Assembly (NCBI GenBank): GCA_014526335.1
Contig: JACTAT010000039.1
Span: 7,632,377 to 7,696,376 of the forward strand
Direction: 5' to 3'
DNA length: 64,000 nucleotides
Origin: Chrysaora quinquecirrha
Taxonomy: Eukaryota; Cnidaria; Scyphozoa; Semaeostomeae; Pelagiidae
Shown here: positions 40,001-53,600 of the stretch, in pieces
Numbering within the stretch: position 1 is the stretch's first letter
Layout: every line of letters begins with the position of its first letter
Made by a program: the position numbers and the translations under genes
The notes under the pieces: model-generated
The model's database searches: none
The model's input: the letters and a program-made list of their open reading frames with translations, nothing else
What the model was told of the DNA's origin: nothing

Positions 40001-43000
40001 TTGTTGTGCTTTAAAGAGACTATTGTCAAGTAGATTGTAATTGTGTATTAGAATTGTAATTTTTGTGCTTAAATTGGTATAGCAAAAGACGCACTATCGT
40101 TGTTCATTTTCTGATTCCTCCATTTCTTTTCAGGTTTGAGATGCCTTATAACATATGGTGCAATGGATGTGGAAATCACATTGGCATGGGTAAATATTAC
40201 CAACCGTTATGACTCTAATGAAGTGTTTAATGAATTTCACCAAATCAATAATAAATATTCAATACAGTTTAGTGATAGCTGGGGTTTATTCAACAGCATG
40301 CTGACTGACTAACTAACTAATTGTTAACTAACTTACTAATTAGCTAAGTTACTAACTAACTAACAAGCTATGCTTACTAACTAACAATCTAACTAACAAA
40401 CAAACTTACTAGCAGACCAACTAACTAGCTAACTGACTAGTTAACTAACTAACTCATTAGCTAACTAGCTAACCAACTTACAAGCTATACTTACTAACTA
40501 ACTATCTAACTAAGCAACTAACTAACTAACAAACCAACTAAATAGCTAGCTAACTTGAAGCTCTGATGAAGTTCATACCATAATAGTTTATCAAATAACT
40601 AATTTTCATTGCTTTCCTCCCATGATGGTGTTACCAAAGGACCTTTCTGTCTGATCTGATTACTCTATCATTTTTTAAGAAATTTTGCAATCCTTCCTTT
40701 GATGATATCTTGTGATGTCACCTCATTGTACACCAGTATTTGTAAGTCTCTGATCCCATTACTTAGACAGTGTCAAAGATAGCGTCAAATTTGTTCTTTT
40801 CAACAAAAAAAACGTGTATCAAGACCAACGTACATGGTCTAGCTAGATAATGCGTACAAAAAGATCTCTAGCGTTCTCATTGCCCATGAGTAGAAACATG
40901 GCAGCATACTCAAAGGCAGGAGAAAAATAAATAAAGGGAGACACAATACTGTCAAAAATCAATGTGGTATACAAAATGCCATGTAGCGGTTGTCTAGAAT
41001 CTAACAAACAATCGAAAAGAAAGACTGGAACCCAACTCAAAGAATATAAATCAAATGTAATATATGGTCGAGCTAAAAAAGAGTCCTTGACAATCATGGA
41101 TAAACGGAAAAACATCAGGAAAACATATGCAAAGAAAGCACTAATTCAGTTCTACCAGCTGCAAGTATCATTCAATATCCCAAAAATCTGTTGAATAACA
41201 TCAAAAGCTGTACCGAATGAAATTTTGGCGCCTCGATTTCTACAAGAGGAGCGCATAAATCTGAACTTTTAGTTTCGATCAATGTTTTTCCGTACCTTTT
41301 CCATGCGACCAACAAACAAAAATCAGTGAAGAATCACATTTAATGTTGCCCGATTATGGGACATGGATCTCTCCCAAAACATAGCCTAAATCAATAGCAA
41401 AGTCTTGTAATGATTAGGAGTGATTTTCGTGTCTAATTTGATCTTGTTTGAGAAAAAACTAACATTTTGCCAAATTCATTTATCGAGAACTGTGGAATAG
41501 CTTAGCCAACCAATTTTCAAATCGGAGTCTCATACTGTTCGGATAATTTGAATTTGCCAGCAGTAATATTTTTTAAAGGGAAAAGCAAAAGCTGCAGGTG
41601 AAAAATAATAGCGGCTGGCAACGCAAATGAAGTTCCTAAGGTCTGGTGAAGAACTGATATCTGGTGATGTTTTTATCATTAAAGGGGCTTCAGACTGGGC
41701 GGACAGAGCGCCAGCCCAATGCCAAAATGCCCTTCGCTTCTTGGGGTTTGACGAAGAAAGGAAGTTCTTTCCGCAGGCCAGCACACTGCTGTGCTGTGCG
41801 TGCAGAACTAGAGCCCCAAGACCCCAGTTAGAAGCATGAAAAGGAGCATAAAGGAGAGGGCAGATAATCCAAGCAAAGCAGGGAGGGTGGGCGGGATGGA
41901 AATTTGTTTGTCCCGCACTTTGAAATGAAACGTTCCCTGTTCACAATTCATGTTCAATTTGAGTGATAAAAAGACCACGTGACGGAAATTTATGCGCAGA
42001 ATTTTATCCTCTTCATCGTAGCAACACACAAAATAAGGAATAACTTTGCATTGTATAGCTTCAACCAATCATGATACAGGTGAAAAAGGTTCGCTAGCTC
42101 TGATATGCGATGTAAGAGGGAGATTACTGTATAAAATAGCCCCTGTCACACATTTAGCCCGAATAAAGCACATTTAGCTGTGCCATTTTGCATTATCCTT
42201 TTATTCATTATCTCTATGAAGGTTCACTGTTCTCACTCTGCTGTTTTAATTTCTTTCATACAGGTGTCAGATACAACGCCCAGAAACGAAAAGTTGGAAA
42301 TTACTACACAACACCAATTTATAAATTTCGGATGAAATGCCATTTGTGCGACCAGCATTTTGAAATACAGACAGACCCAAAGGTTGGTATGGTAGTTTAA
42401 CCCATTAATCATTTGTCAAAGCCGCTTAGAATTGGGAAAGCGTTTTTATGTATCTTGCCACTTATTTTTGTCATTCATTGAAAACAGTCGCGCAAATGAT
42501 TTCCACTTCTGTGAATCTCGTCGTGCGACTGAAAAATAAAGCCATTTGATTGGTTCTGTTTTGCTGGTCGCAAAAAAGTAGAAGTGAATCCAACTTCCAC
42601 AATCTGTCTTGCGATCGCTGATGACAATGGAATCTTCGTCGCTGAAACAAACTACGCATGCCCAGAGAGCTGGTCGCGCGATCGTGCGACCATATTCGTA
42701 GAAGTGGAAACTCGCCTTGAGAGAAAGCACGAGGTCTTAATCGCTGGATGTTTTCCTTTGCTTTGTTGTATTTCTAGGCCCGTTTTGACGTTTGATACTC
42801 TGAAGAAGACAAAAACTCAAATCTGAAAAATGCGAATGTCTTGCATTTAGAAAGGATTGCTTAGTGTATTAATATAAGAATTGTTCATTTCATACGAGTG
42901 ATCCCTCTTTGAATTTAAACCAAATTCTATTCTCAATAATCCTAATAATTTTAACTGTCGACACGTGGAACAGATCCGTTGCCTTACTGTGATTTCTGAA

Positions 43001-45614
43001 AGTTTCCATGTCACACCAAAGTCTTCTGTCAATTTCAAATATTGCAAACGGTTTTTTTTTAATCATCATCTATGTCATCGGATTTATTACTTCAGGGGTC
43101 TTAACACCTCATATCATACTTTTAAACAAAATATTAAATAGATATTTTATATATTTGTTACCAACTATAAGAATTTTTGGAGATTGAATTTTAATGATAC
43201 ATATTTATACCATGTCTATCTTTTATGCCTTGCAATTACCCAATGTAAAACGAAGAACCATCCAAATTAATCAAAATTACACCCAATAGGTAATTTATAC
43301 ACAAATGGCTTTCTCGCTGCATTGAATTAGCTTTCGTTGTATTTAGATATTTATTATTCTTGTAGAACTGTGATTATGAAATCTTAAGTGGAGCAAGACG
43401 GAAAGAAGAAAGATGGGATCCTGCGGTGACGGAAAACATCCAAACAACCGGTAATTTTTATTATTAAGACATTTGATCAACATACTTTTTTTTTTACTCT
43501 ATACGCTCTTTGTTTATAAGAACAACTTTATAACAACACGAGCCTGGATTTTTTTGGGTTCTGGTCCACATTTGTGGGCGTGGGTTCAAGTCCCACACCT
43601 GACAAACGTTTTTGTGACCTTATGTTTTCTTTTTCTAACATGATTTCTCATGCCTATGTATGAACATCAGCATTTCATGCAGTCAGGTTGGCCGAGCGGT
43701 CTAAGGCGCCAGACTCAAGATAAAATCTTCCTCTCTGTGATTTGAGGATTCTGGTCCATATTTGTGGGCGTGGGTTCGAATCCTACACCTGACAAACGTT
43801 TTTTGACCTTATGATTTCTTTTTCCAACATCATTTCTGATGGTTTTGTATGAACATCGTCTTTTAATACAGTCAGGTTGGCCGAGCGGTCTAAGGCGCCA
43901 GACTCAAGATAAAATCTTCCTCTCTGTGATTTGATAAATTCTTCCTCTCTATTACTAATATGCTTAAATGCAAATCAGGTTGGCCATTGTTCTGTTCCCC
44001 GTACTGAGCCTTATAAACGGTCGGACATGAAAGGCTTTTCCCTAGGCCACCTAGAGATGCGCTTCTTTTTTCAATCGATCCCGTTTCTGGCCGGACACTG
44101 TTTTAAGATTTTGCTAAGCGTTTTGAAACCTATAAGTTGATTAAAACTTCGATTTTCTTTCGGCTCGAAAAAGTTTTGATTTTGATGGCGGCCATCTATT
44201 ATATTCCTTTCACTACACGTACATTGAATCTTTTGCGTGCAACTCTCAGGGTTTATTCAATGACTTGCGGCTTTAAAAGCCTGGATTCAATGTAAAATCT
44301 TACAGGCGTACGACTATCGCACAATCGTGAGACGTAAGAGTTTCTTTTCCTACGATTATCGCACAACCATAAATACAAATGGTGACATTTTGGTCGTAGC
44401 AGAGCCTTTACGATTACATTACTACGATTTAGTTATGATGTAGTCTTTCTTACAAGATATTTTGAGATATCAAAATGAAACATGCTTTCCAGACAATGGA
44501 TACCTTTCCCAACGGTATATTTATTGGCAACGTGCGATTGTGTATTATCTCTCAACTTCACGCTCAAATACAATACTACAGTACTGTTGTGAACAAAAAA
44601 GCCTTTTCCGACTCCAGCGATGAAAAAGCTTTCATGTCAACAAAAGTCCCAAGACGAAAGTAGAATTTTAAGAGTTAAGAATGAAATTTCAAAGAACACG
44701 AGAGTTTCTGGTGATTTTTCAAGGATTTTCTGCCACTTAATAGATTATTCCAGGTGAATTGTAAATTTCTGGGTGGTTTTGGGTGCTCTTCATCAATTTA
44801 TGGTTCGTTTTGAGTGCTTTTGGCTGGTTTTGGGCAATTTTGGGTTGTGTCGCGTTTTTGGTAACTATGTTTTCACGTTTTCAGGGGTCAAAGACGTCAA
44901 AGGACACTAGGAGAATGTATTTCATTTTGAAATTTTACTCATATTCTTTCCGTTTTCAAGAAGAGTTCTTGCTTTGATTGTTTCCATAAATCGCCACACT
45001 AAACTTTGTGCTTTACTTTTTCAATGCATATGAAACACTACTAAGAGGCCATAAATTTTTCAGCTTTCAAGTCGAATGTTCCTTTCAAAATTGAGAGCAC
45101 AAACGCACAAAATGAAAATCGTTCTGATATAGTGAGATATTTATTGTTCATGAAGGACATTTAAAATTAATGTCTGCGATGAGATAGGGATAGAATTTTG
45201 CGTCTTAAGTTGACACTAAAGCGTTTGGAATATTCTCAGCAGATCTGGAAATTTGGTTGCAAAAAAAATTTCATCGAACATCTACCATCGAACTGTTTCA
45301 CTTTTATTTAGGCTGTTAATAATATGATTTTCGAGTGCAGACAGGGCATAGAAACGTTGCATTAGAATTCAAGTGGATGGAACACAGTCAGAGATACCAT
45401 TAACCTCCGTGACTCACTAGCTCACTATCCCACCCAAGGTTTCGTTTTATAAAACTTGGCTTATATTTGACCTTCATCTTTCATATTATAATGATGATGA
45501 TGATGATTATGATTTTGATGACATGAAGATAATGATCATTGTGATGATGATGATGATGATGACGATGATGATGATGATGATTATTATTATTATCATTATT
45601 ATGATTTTGTTGGC

Positions 45615-45650
<36 letters not shown>

Positions 45651-47614
45651 ATGATAATGATGATGATGATGATTATGATGATGATTATTATTATTATGAT
45701 TTTGTTGGCATAATGATGATAATGACGATGAGGATGATTCTAATGGTGATTATAATATTATAGTTGATGATTGCGATGATGATAATGTTGACTGTGATGA
45801 TAACTATGATGATGATGACGATGATAATGTTCCTCTTTCGGCCACAGTTTAAGACCCTTCTATTAATTCTCTTTTATGTTTACCATTTCAGAAGACTAGC
45901 TTTTTAACTTGACGCCCGCGATGCGGGCGAGCTTGACACTTGACGGGTGAGCTTTTACCTTGCGATGCGGGTGAGTTTTTACATTGACACCCGTGATGCG
46001 GGTGAATATTAGTACCAGTTTAGCCTTGGAAAGACAAGCTAACACTCAGCTGCCTTTCAACTTGCTGCCTTTTAACTTGCAGCCTTCTGAACTTTCGCTA
46101 GAGTCCGGGGAGGTTAGCTCCCCATGGCATCCCACAACCTCCCCGGACTCTAGCGAAAGTTCAGAAGGCTGTTAAAAGGCAGTTGAAAGGCAGCTGAGTA
46201 AAGTTCACCCGCAGCTGGGTGTTAAGAAGAGTTTCACCCGCATCGCGGGCGTCAAGTTAAATCTCTATTACTAAGATGCTTATTATGCAAATGAGATGCC
46301 CCATTGTTATGGCCCTTTGTTCGATTGAACAAGAAAGGCTTTTTCCCTGGGCCACCTAGAGATGCGCTTTTTTCTTTAATCGATCCCGTTTGTGGCCGGA
46401 CACTGTTTAAAGATTTTGCTAAGCGTTTTGAAACCTATAAGTTGGTTAAAATTTCGATTTTCTCTCGGCTCAAAAAAGTTTTGATTTTGATGGCGGCCAT
46501 CTATTGTGTTCCCTTCACTGCACGCACAGTGATTCTTTTGCGTGCAACTCTCAGGGGCTTATTCAATGAAACACGCTTTCCAGACAATGGATACCTTTCC
46601 CCAACGGTATATTTATTGGCAGCGTGCGATTGTGTCTCATCTCTCAACTTCACGCTCAAATACAATACTACATTACTGTTGTGAACAAAAAAGGCTTTTC
46701 CGACTCCATCGATTTAAAAGCTTTTTATGTCAACAAAAGTCCCAAGCCGAAAGTAAAATTTTAAGAGTTAAGAATGAAATTTCAAAGAACATGAGAGTTT
46801 CTGGTGATTTTTCAAGGATTTTCTGCCACTTAATAGATGATTCCAGGTGAATTGGATATTGCTGGGTGGATTTGGGTGCTTCTCATCAAGTTGTGGTTCG
46901 TTTTCAGTGCTTTTGGCTGGTTTTGGGCACTTTTGGGTTGTTTCGCGTTTTTGGTAAGTGTGTTTTTACGTTTTAGGGGTCAAAGGACGTCAAAAGACAC
47001 TAGGAGACTGTAGGCCTAGGCCTAATTCATTTTGGAATTTACTCATTCTTTCCGTTTTCAAGAAGAGTCCTTGCTTTGATTATTTCCATAAGTCGCCAGG
47101 CTAAACTTTGTGTTTTACTGTTTCAATGCATATGAAACACTACTGAGAGGCCATACATTTTTCGGATTTCAAGTTGAATGTTCCTTTGAAAATTCAGAGC
47201 ACAAACAAACGAAATGAAAATCGTTCCGATATAGTGAGATATTTATTGTTCATAGAGGAAATTTAAAATTAAAGTCTGCGATGAGATAGGGATAGCATTT
47301 TCGAATTTACGAAGCAGTAACACTACTAATTTTGCTTCTTAAGTTGACACGAAAGCGTTTGCAATATTCTCAGTAGATCTGGAAATTTGGTGGCAAGAAA
47401 TATTCATTAAGCATTTACCATCGAACTGTTTGACTTTTATTAGAATTCATGTGGATGGAACACAAACAGAGATACCCTTAACCTCCGTGACTCACTGGCT
47501 GATCTTCAGCTTTCATATTATAATGATGATGATTATTTTGATGGCATGAAGATAATGATGATTGCGATGAAGATGATGATGATTATTGTTAGTATTATGA
47601 TTTTGATGGCATGG

Positions 47615-47680
<66 letters not shown>

Positions 47681-50600
47681 GGATGATGATGATATGATAA
47701 TGATTATGATTATGATGATGATTATGATGATGGTTATGATGATGGGGATGAGGATGATTCTAATAGTGATCATAATGTTATAGTTTATGATGGCGATAAT
47801 GATAAATTTGAAGGTGATGATAACTATGATGATGATGTTGATGATAATGTTCTTTTTTTGTCCACAGTTTAATACCCTTTTATCAATTCACTTATCTGTT
47901 TAGCATTAGACTAGCTTTTTAACTTGACGCCCGCGATGCGGGCGATATTTTTACCTTAAAACCCGCGATGCGGGTGAATTTTATGACACCCGCGATTCGT
48001 GTGAATATTAGTACCAGATTAGCCTTGGAAAGACAAGATACCACTCAGCTGCCTTTTAACTTGCTGCCTTTTAACTTGCAGCCTTCTGAACTTTCGCTAG
48101 AGTCCGGGAGGTTAGCTCCCATGACATCCCACAACCTCCCGGACTCTAGCGAAAGTTCAGAAGGCTGCAGGTTAAAAGGATCCCACACCTGACAAACGTT
48201 TTTGTGACCTTATGTTTTCTTTTTCTAACATGATTTCTCTTGCCTATGTATGAACATATTCATTTAATACAGTCAGGTTGGCCGAGCGGTCTAAGGCGCC
48301 AGACTCAAGATAAATTCTTCCTCTCTGTGATTTGAGGATTCTGGTCCGCATTTGTGGGCGCGGGTTCAAATCCCGCACCTTACAAACGTTTTTGTAACCT
48401 TATGTTTTCTTTTTCTAACATGATTTCTCATGCCTATGTATGAACATCAGCGTTTCATGCAGTCAGGTTGGCCGAGCGGTCTAAGGCGCCAGACTCAAGA
48501 TAATATCTTCCTCTCTGTGATTTGAGGATTCTGGTCCACATTTGTGGGCGTGGGTTCGAATCCCACACTTGACAAACGTTTTTGTGACCTTATGTTTTCT
48601 TTTTCTAACATGATTTCTCATGCCTATGTATGAACATCATCATTTAATGCAGTCAGGTTGGCCGAGCGGTCTAAGGCGCCTGACTCAAGATAAAATCTTC
48701 CTCTCACTGATTTGAGGATTCTGGTCCACATTTGTGGGCGTGGGTTCGAATCCCACACCTGACAAACGTTTTTTTGATCTTATGATTTCTTTTTCCAACA
48801 TCATTTCTGATGGTTTTGTACGAACATCGTCTTTTAATACAGTCAGGTTGGCCGAGCGGTCTAAGGCGCCAGACTCAAGATAAAATCTTCCTCTCAGTGA
48901 TGTGAGGATTCTGGTCCACATTTGTGGGCGTGGGTTCGAATCCCACACCTGACAAACGTTTTCTTGATCTTATTTTTTCTTTTTCCAACATCATTTCTCA
49001 TGGTTTTGTATAAACATCGTCATTTAATACAGTCAAGTTGGCCGAGCGGTCTAAGGCGCCAGACTCAAGATAAAATCTTCCTCTCAGTGATATGAGGATT
49101 CTGGTCCACATTTGTGGGCGTGGGTTCGAATCCCACACCTGACAAACGTTTTTGTGACCTTATGTTTTGTTTTTCTAACATGATTTCTCATGCCTATGTA
49201 TGAACATCAGCGTTTCATACAGTCAGGTTGGCCGAGCTTTTTAAGGCGCCAGACTCAAGATAAAATCTTCCTCTCAGTGATATGAGGATTCTGGTCCACT
49301 TTTGTGGGCGTGGGTTCGAATCCCACACCTGACAAACGTTTTTTGACCTTATGTTTTCTTTTTCCAACATGATTTGTCATGCCTATGTATGAACATCAGC
49401 GTTTCATGCAGTCAGGTTGGCCGAGCGGTCTAAGGTGCCAGACTTAAGATAAAATCTTCCTCTCAGTGATATGAGGATTCTGGTCCACATTTGTGGGCGT
49501 GGTTTCGAATCCCACACCTGACAAACGTTTTTTGACCTTATGTTTTCTTTCTCCAACATCATTTCTCATGGTTTTGTATAAACATCGTCATTTAATACAG
49601 TCAGTTTGGCCGAGCGGTCTAAGGCGCCAGACTCAAGATAAAATCTTCCTCTCTGTGATTTGAGGATTCCGGTCCACATTTGTGGGCGTGGGTTCGAATC
49701 CCACACCTGACAAACGTTTTTGTGACCTTATGTTTTGTTTTTCTAACATGATTTCTCATGCCTATGTATGAACATCAGCGTTTCATACAGTCAGGTTGGC
49801 CGAGCTGTCTAAGGCGCCAGACTCAAGATAAAATCTTCCTTTCAGTGATATGAGGATTCTGGTCCACATTTGTCGGCGTGGGTTCGAATCCCACACCTGA
49901 CAAACGTTTTTTGACCTTATGTTTTCTTTTTCTAACATGATTTGTCATGCCTATGTATGAACATCAGCGTTTCATGCAGTCAGGTTGGCCGAGCGGTCTA
50001 AGGCGCCAGACTCAAGATAAAATCTTCCTCTCAGTGATGTGAGGATTCTGGTCCACATTTGTGGGCGTGGGTTCGAATCCCACACCTGACAAACGTTTTC
50101 TTGATCTTATGTTTTCTTTTTCCAACATCATTTCTCATGGTTTTGTATAAACATCGTCATTTAATACAGTCAAGTTGGCCGAGCGGTCTAAGGCGCCAGA
50201 TTCAAGATAAAATCTTCCTCTCTGTGATTTGAGGATTCTGGTCCACATTTGTGGGCGCGGGTTCAAATCCCGCACCTTACAAACATTTTTGTAACCTTAT
50301 GTTTTCTTTTTCTAACATGATTTCTCATGCCTATGTATGAACATCAGCGTTTCATGCAGTCAGGTTGGCCGAGCGGTCTAAGGCGCCAGACTCAAGATAA
50401 AATCTTCCTCTCTGTGATTTGAGGATTCTGGTCCACATTTGTGGGCGTGGGTTCGAATCCCACACCTGACAAACGTTTTTGTGACCTTATGTTTTCTTTT
50501 TCTAACATGATTTCTCATGCCTATGTATGAACATCAGCGTTTCATGCAGTCAGGTTGGCCGAGCGGTCTAAGGCGCCAGACTCAAGATAAAATCTTCCTC

Positions 50601-53600
50601 TCAGTGATATGAGGATTCTGGTCCACATTTGTGGGCGTGGGTTCGAATCCCACACCTGACAAACGTTTTTGTGACCTTATGTTTTGTTTTTCTAACATGA
50701 TTTCTCATGCCTATGTATGAACATCAGCGTTTCATACAGTCAGGTTGGCCGAGCTTTTTAAGGCGCCAGACTCAAGATAAAATCTTCCTCTCAGTGATAT
50801 GAGGATTCTGGTCCACATTTGTGGGCGTGGGTTCGAATCCCACACCTGACAAACGTTTTTTGACCTTATGTTTTCTTTTTCTAACATGATTTGTCATGCC
50901 TATGTATGAACATCAGCGTTTCATGCAGTCAGGTTGGCCGAGCGGTCTAAGGTGCCAGACTTAAGATAAAATCTTCCTCTCAGTGATATGAGGATTCTGG
51001 TCCACATTTGTGGGCGTGGTTTCGAATCCCACACCTGACAAACGTTTTTTGACCTTAGGTTTTCTTTCTCCAACATCATTTCTCATGGTTTTGTATAAAC
51101 ATCGTCATTTAATACAGTCAGGTTGGCCGAGCGGTCTAAGGCGCCAGACTCAAGATAAAATCTTCCTCTCTGTGATTTGAGGATTCCGGTCCACATTTGT
51201 GGGCGTGGGTTCGAATCCCACACCTGACAAACGTTTTTGTGACCTTATGTTTTGTTTTTCTAACATGATTTCTCATGCCTATGTATGAACATCAGCGTTT
51301 CATACAGTCAGGTTGGCCGAGCTGTCTAAGGCGCCAGACTCAAGATAAAATCTTCCTTTCAGTGATATGAGGATTCTGGTCCACATTTGTCGGCGTGGGT
51401 TCGAATCCCACACCTGACAAACGTTTTTTGACCTTATGTTTTCTTTTTCTAACATGATTTGTCATGCCTATGTATGAACATCAGCGTTTCATGCAGTCAG
51501 GTTGGCCGAGCGGTCTAAGGCGCCAGACTCAAGATAAAATCTTCCTCTCAGTGATATGAGGATTCTGGTCCACATTTCTGGGCGTGGGTTCGAATCCCAC
51601 ACCTGACAAGCGTTTTTGTGACCTTATGTTTTCTTTTTCTAATATGATTTCTCATGCCTATGTATGAACATCAGCGTTTCATGCAGTCAGGTTGGCCGAG
51701 CGGTCTAAGACGCCAGACTCAAGATAAAATCTTCCTCTCAGTGATATGAGGATTCTGGTCCACATTTGTGGGCGTGGGTTCGAATCCCACACCTGACAAG
51801 CGTTTTTGTGACCTTATGTTTTCTTTTTCTAACATGATTTCTCTTGCCTATGTCTGAACATCAGCGTTTCATGCAGTCAGGTTGGCCGAGCGGTCTGAGG
51901 CGCCAGACTCAAGACAAAATCTTCCTCTCAGTGATGTGAGGATTCTGGTCCACATTTGTGGGCGTGGTTTCGAATCCCACACCTGACAAACGTTTTTTTG
52001 ATCTTATGTTTTCTTTTTCCAACATCATTTCTCATGGTTTTGTATAAACATCGTCATTTAATACAGTCAGGTTGGCCGAGCGGTCTAAGGCGCCAGACTC
52101 AAGATAAAATCTTCCTCTCTGTGATTTGAGGATTCTGGTCCACATTTGTGGGCGTGGGTTCAAATCCCACCCCTGACAAACGTTTTTTGACCTTATGTTT
52201 TCTTTTTCTAACATGATTTCTCATGCCTATGTATGAACATCATCATTTAATACAGTCAGGTTGGCCGCGCGGTCTAAGGCGCCAGTCTCAAGATAAAATC
52301 TTCCTCTCTGTGATTTGAGGATTTTGGTCCACATTTGTGGGCGTGGGTTCGAATCCCACACCTGACAAACGTTTTTGTGACCTTATGTTTTCTTTTTCTA
52401 ATATGATTTCTCATGCCTATGTATGAACATCAGCGTTTCATGCAGTCAGGTTGGCCGAGCGGTCTAAGGTGCCAGACTCAAGATAATATCTTCCTCTCAG
52501 TGATATGAAGATTCTGGTCCACATTTGTCGTCGTGGGCTCGAATCCCACACCTGACAAACGTTTTTGTGACCTTATGTTTTCTTTTTCTAACATGATTTC
52601 TCTTGCCTATGTATGAACATATTCATTTAATACAGTCAGGTTGGCCGAGCGGTCTAAGGCGCCTGACTCAAGATAAATTCTTCCTCTCTGTGATTTGAGG
52701 ATTCTGGTCCACATTTGTGGGCGCGGGTTCAAATCCCGCACCTTACAAACCTTTTTGTAACCTTATGTTTTCTTTTTCTAACATGATTTCTCATGCCTAT
52801 GTATGAACATCAGCGTTTCATGCAGTCAGGTTGGCCGAGCGGTCTAAGGCGCCAGACTCAAGATAAAATCTTCCTCTCTGTGATTTGAGGATTCTGGTCC
52901 ACATTTGTGGGCGTGGGTTCGAATCCCACACTTGACAAACGTTTTTGTGACCTTATGTTTTCTTTTTCTAACATGATTTCTCATGCCTATGTATGAACGT
53001 AATCATTTAATGCAATCAGGTTGGCCGAGCGGTCTAAGGCGCCTGACTCAAGATAAAATCTTCCTCTCAGTGATTTGAGGATTCTGGTCCACATTTGTGG
53101 GCGTGGGTTCGAATCCCACACCTGACAAACGTTTTTTTGATCTTATGATTTCTTTTTCCAATATCATTTCTGATGGTTTTGTATGAACATCGTCTTTTAA
53201 TACAGTCAAGTTGGCCGAGCGGTCTAAGGCGCCAGACTCAAGATAAAATCTTCCTCTCAGTGATGTGAGAATTCTGGTCCACATTTGTGGGCGTGCGTTC
53301 GAATCCCACACCTGACAAACGTTTTCTTGATCTTATGTTTTCTTTTTCCAACATCATTTCTCATGGTTTTGTATAAACATCGTCATTTAATACAGTCAGG
53401 TTGGCCCAGCGGTCTAAGGCGCCAGACTCAAGATAAAATCTTCCTCTCTGTGATTTGAGGATTCTGGTCCACATTTGTGGGCGCGGGTTCAAATCCCGCA
53501 CCTTACAAACATTTTTGTAACCTTATGTTTTCTTTTTCTAACATGATTTCTCATGCCTATGTATGAACATCAGCGTTTCATGCAGTCAAGTTGGCCGAGC

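Larger units (their letters stand above)
43946..46261. mobile_element. palindrome-bearing element, tandem copy A
   Basis: Starts TCTCTATTACTAA. The right part holds repeated short hairpins of the type GCCCGCGATGCGGGC and a near-perfect 35-bp-arm palindrome (46075-46170). It carries about 215 bp (44261-44475) absent from copy B. No transposase seen. A TC start with 3' hairpins and no clear target duplication is compatible with a Helitron-like element, but this is unproven. Confidence 0.6.

Noticed and set aside
46304..46850. ORFs of 126 and 102 aa in the inserted element
   Set aside because: Not conserved in frame with the equivalent part of copy A and no recognisable domain.
47513..47773. 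Poly-Ile/poly-Ser ORF on the minus strand
   Set aside because: Translation of the GAT microsatellite.
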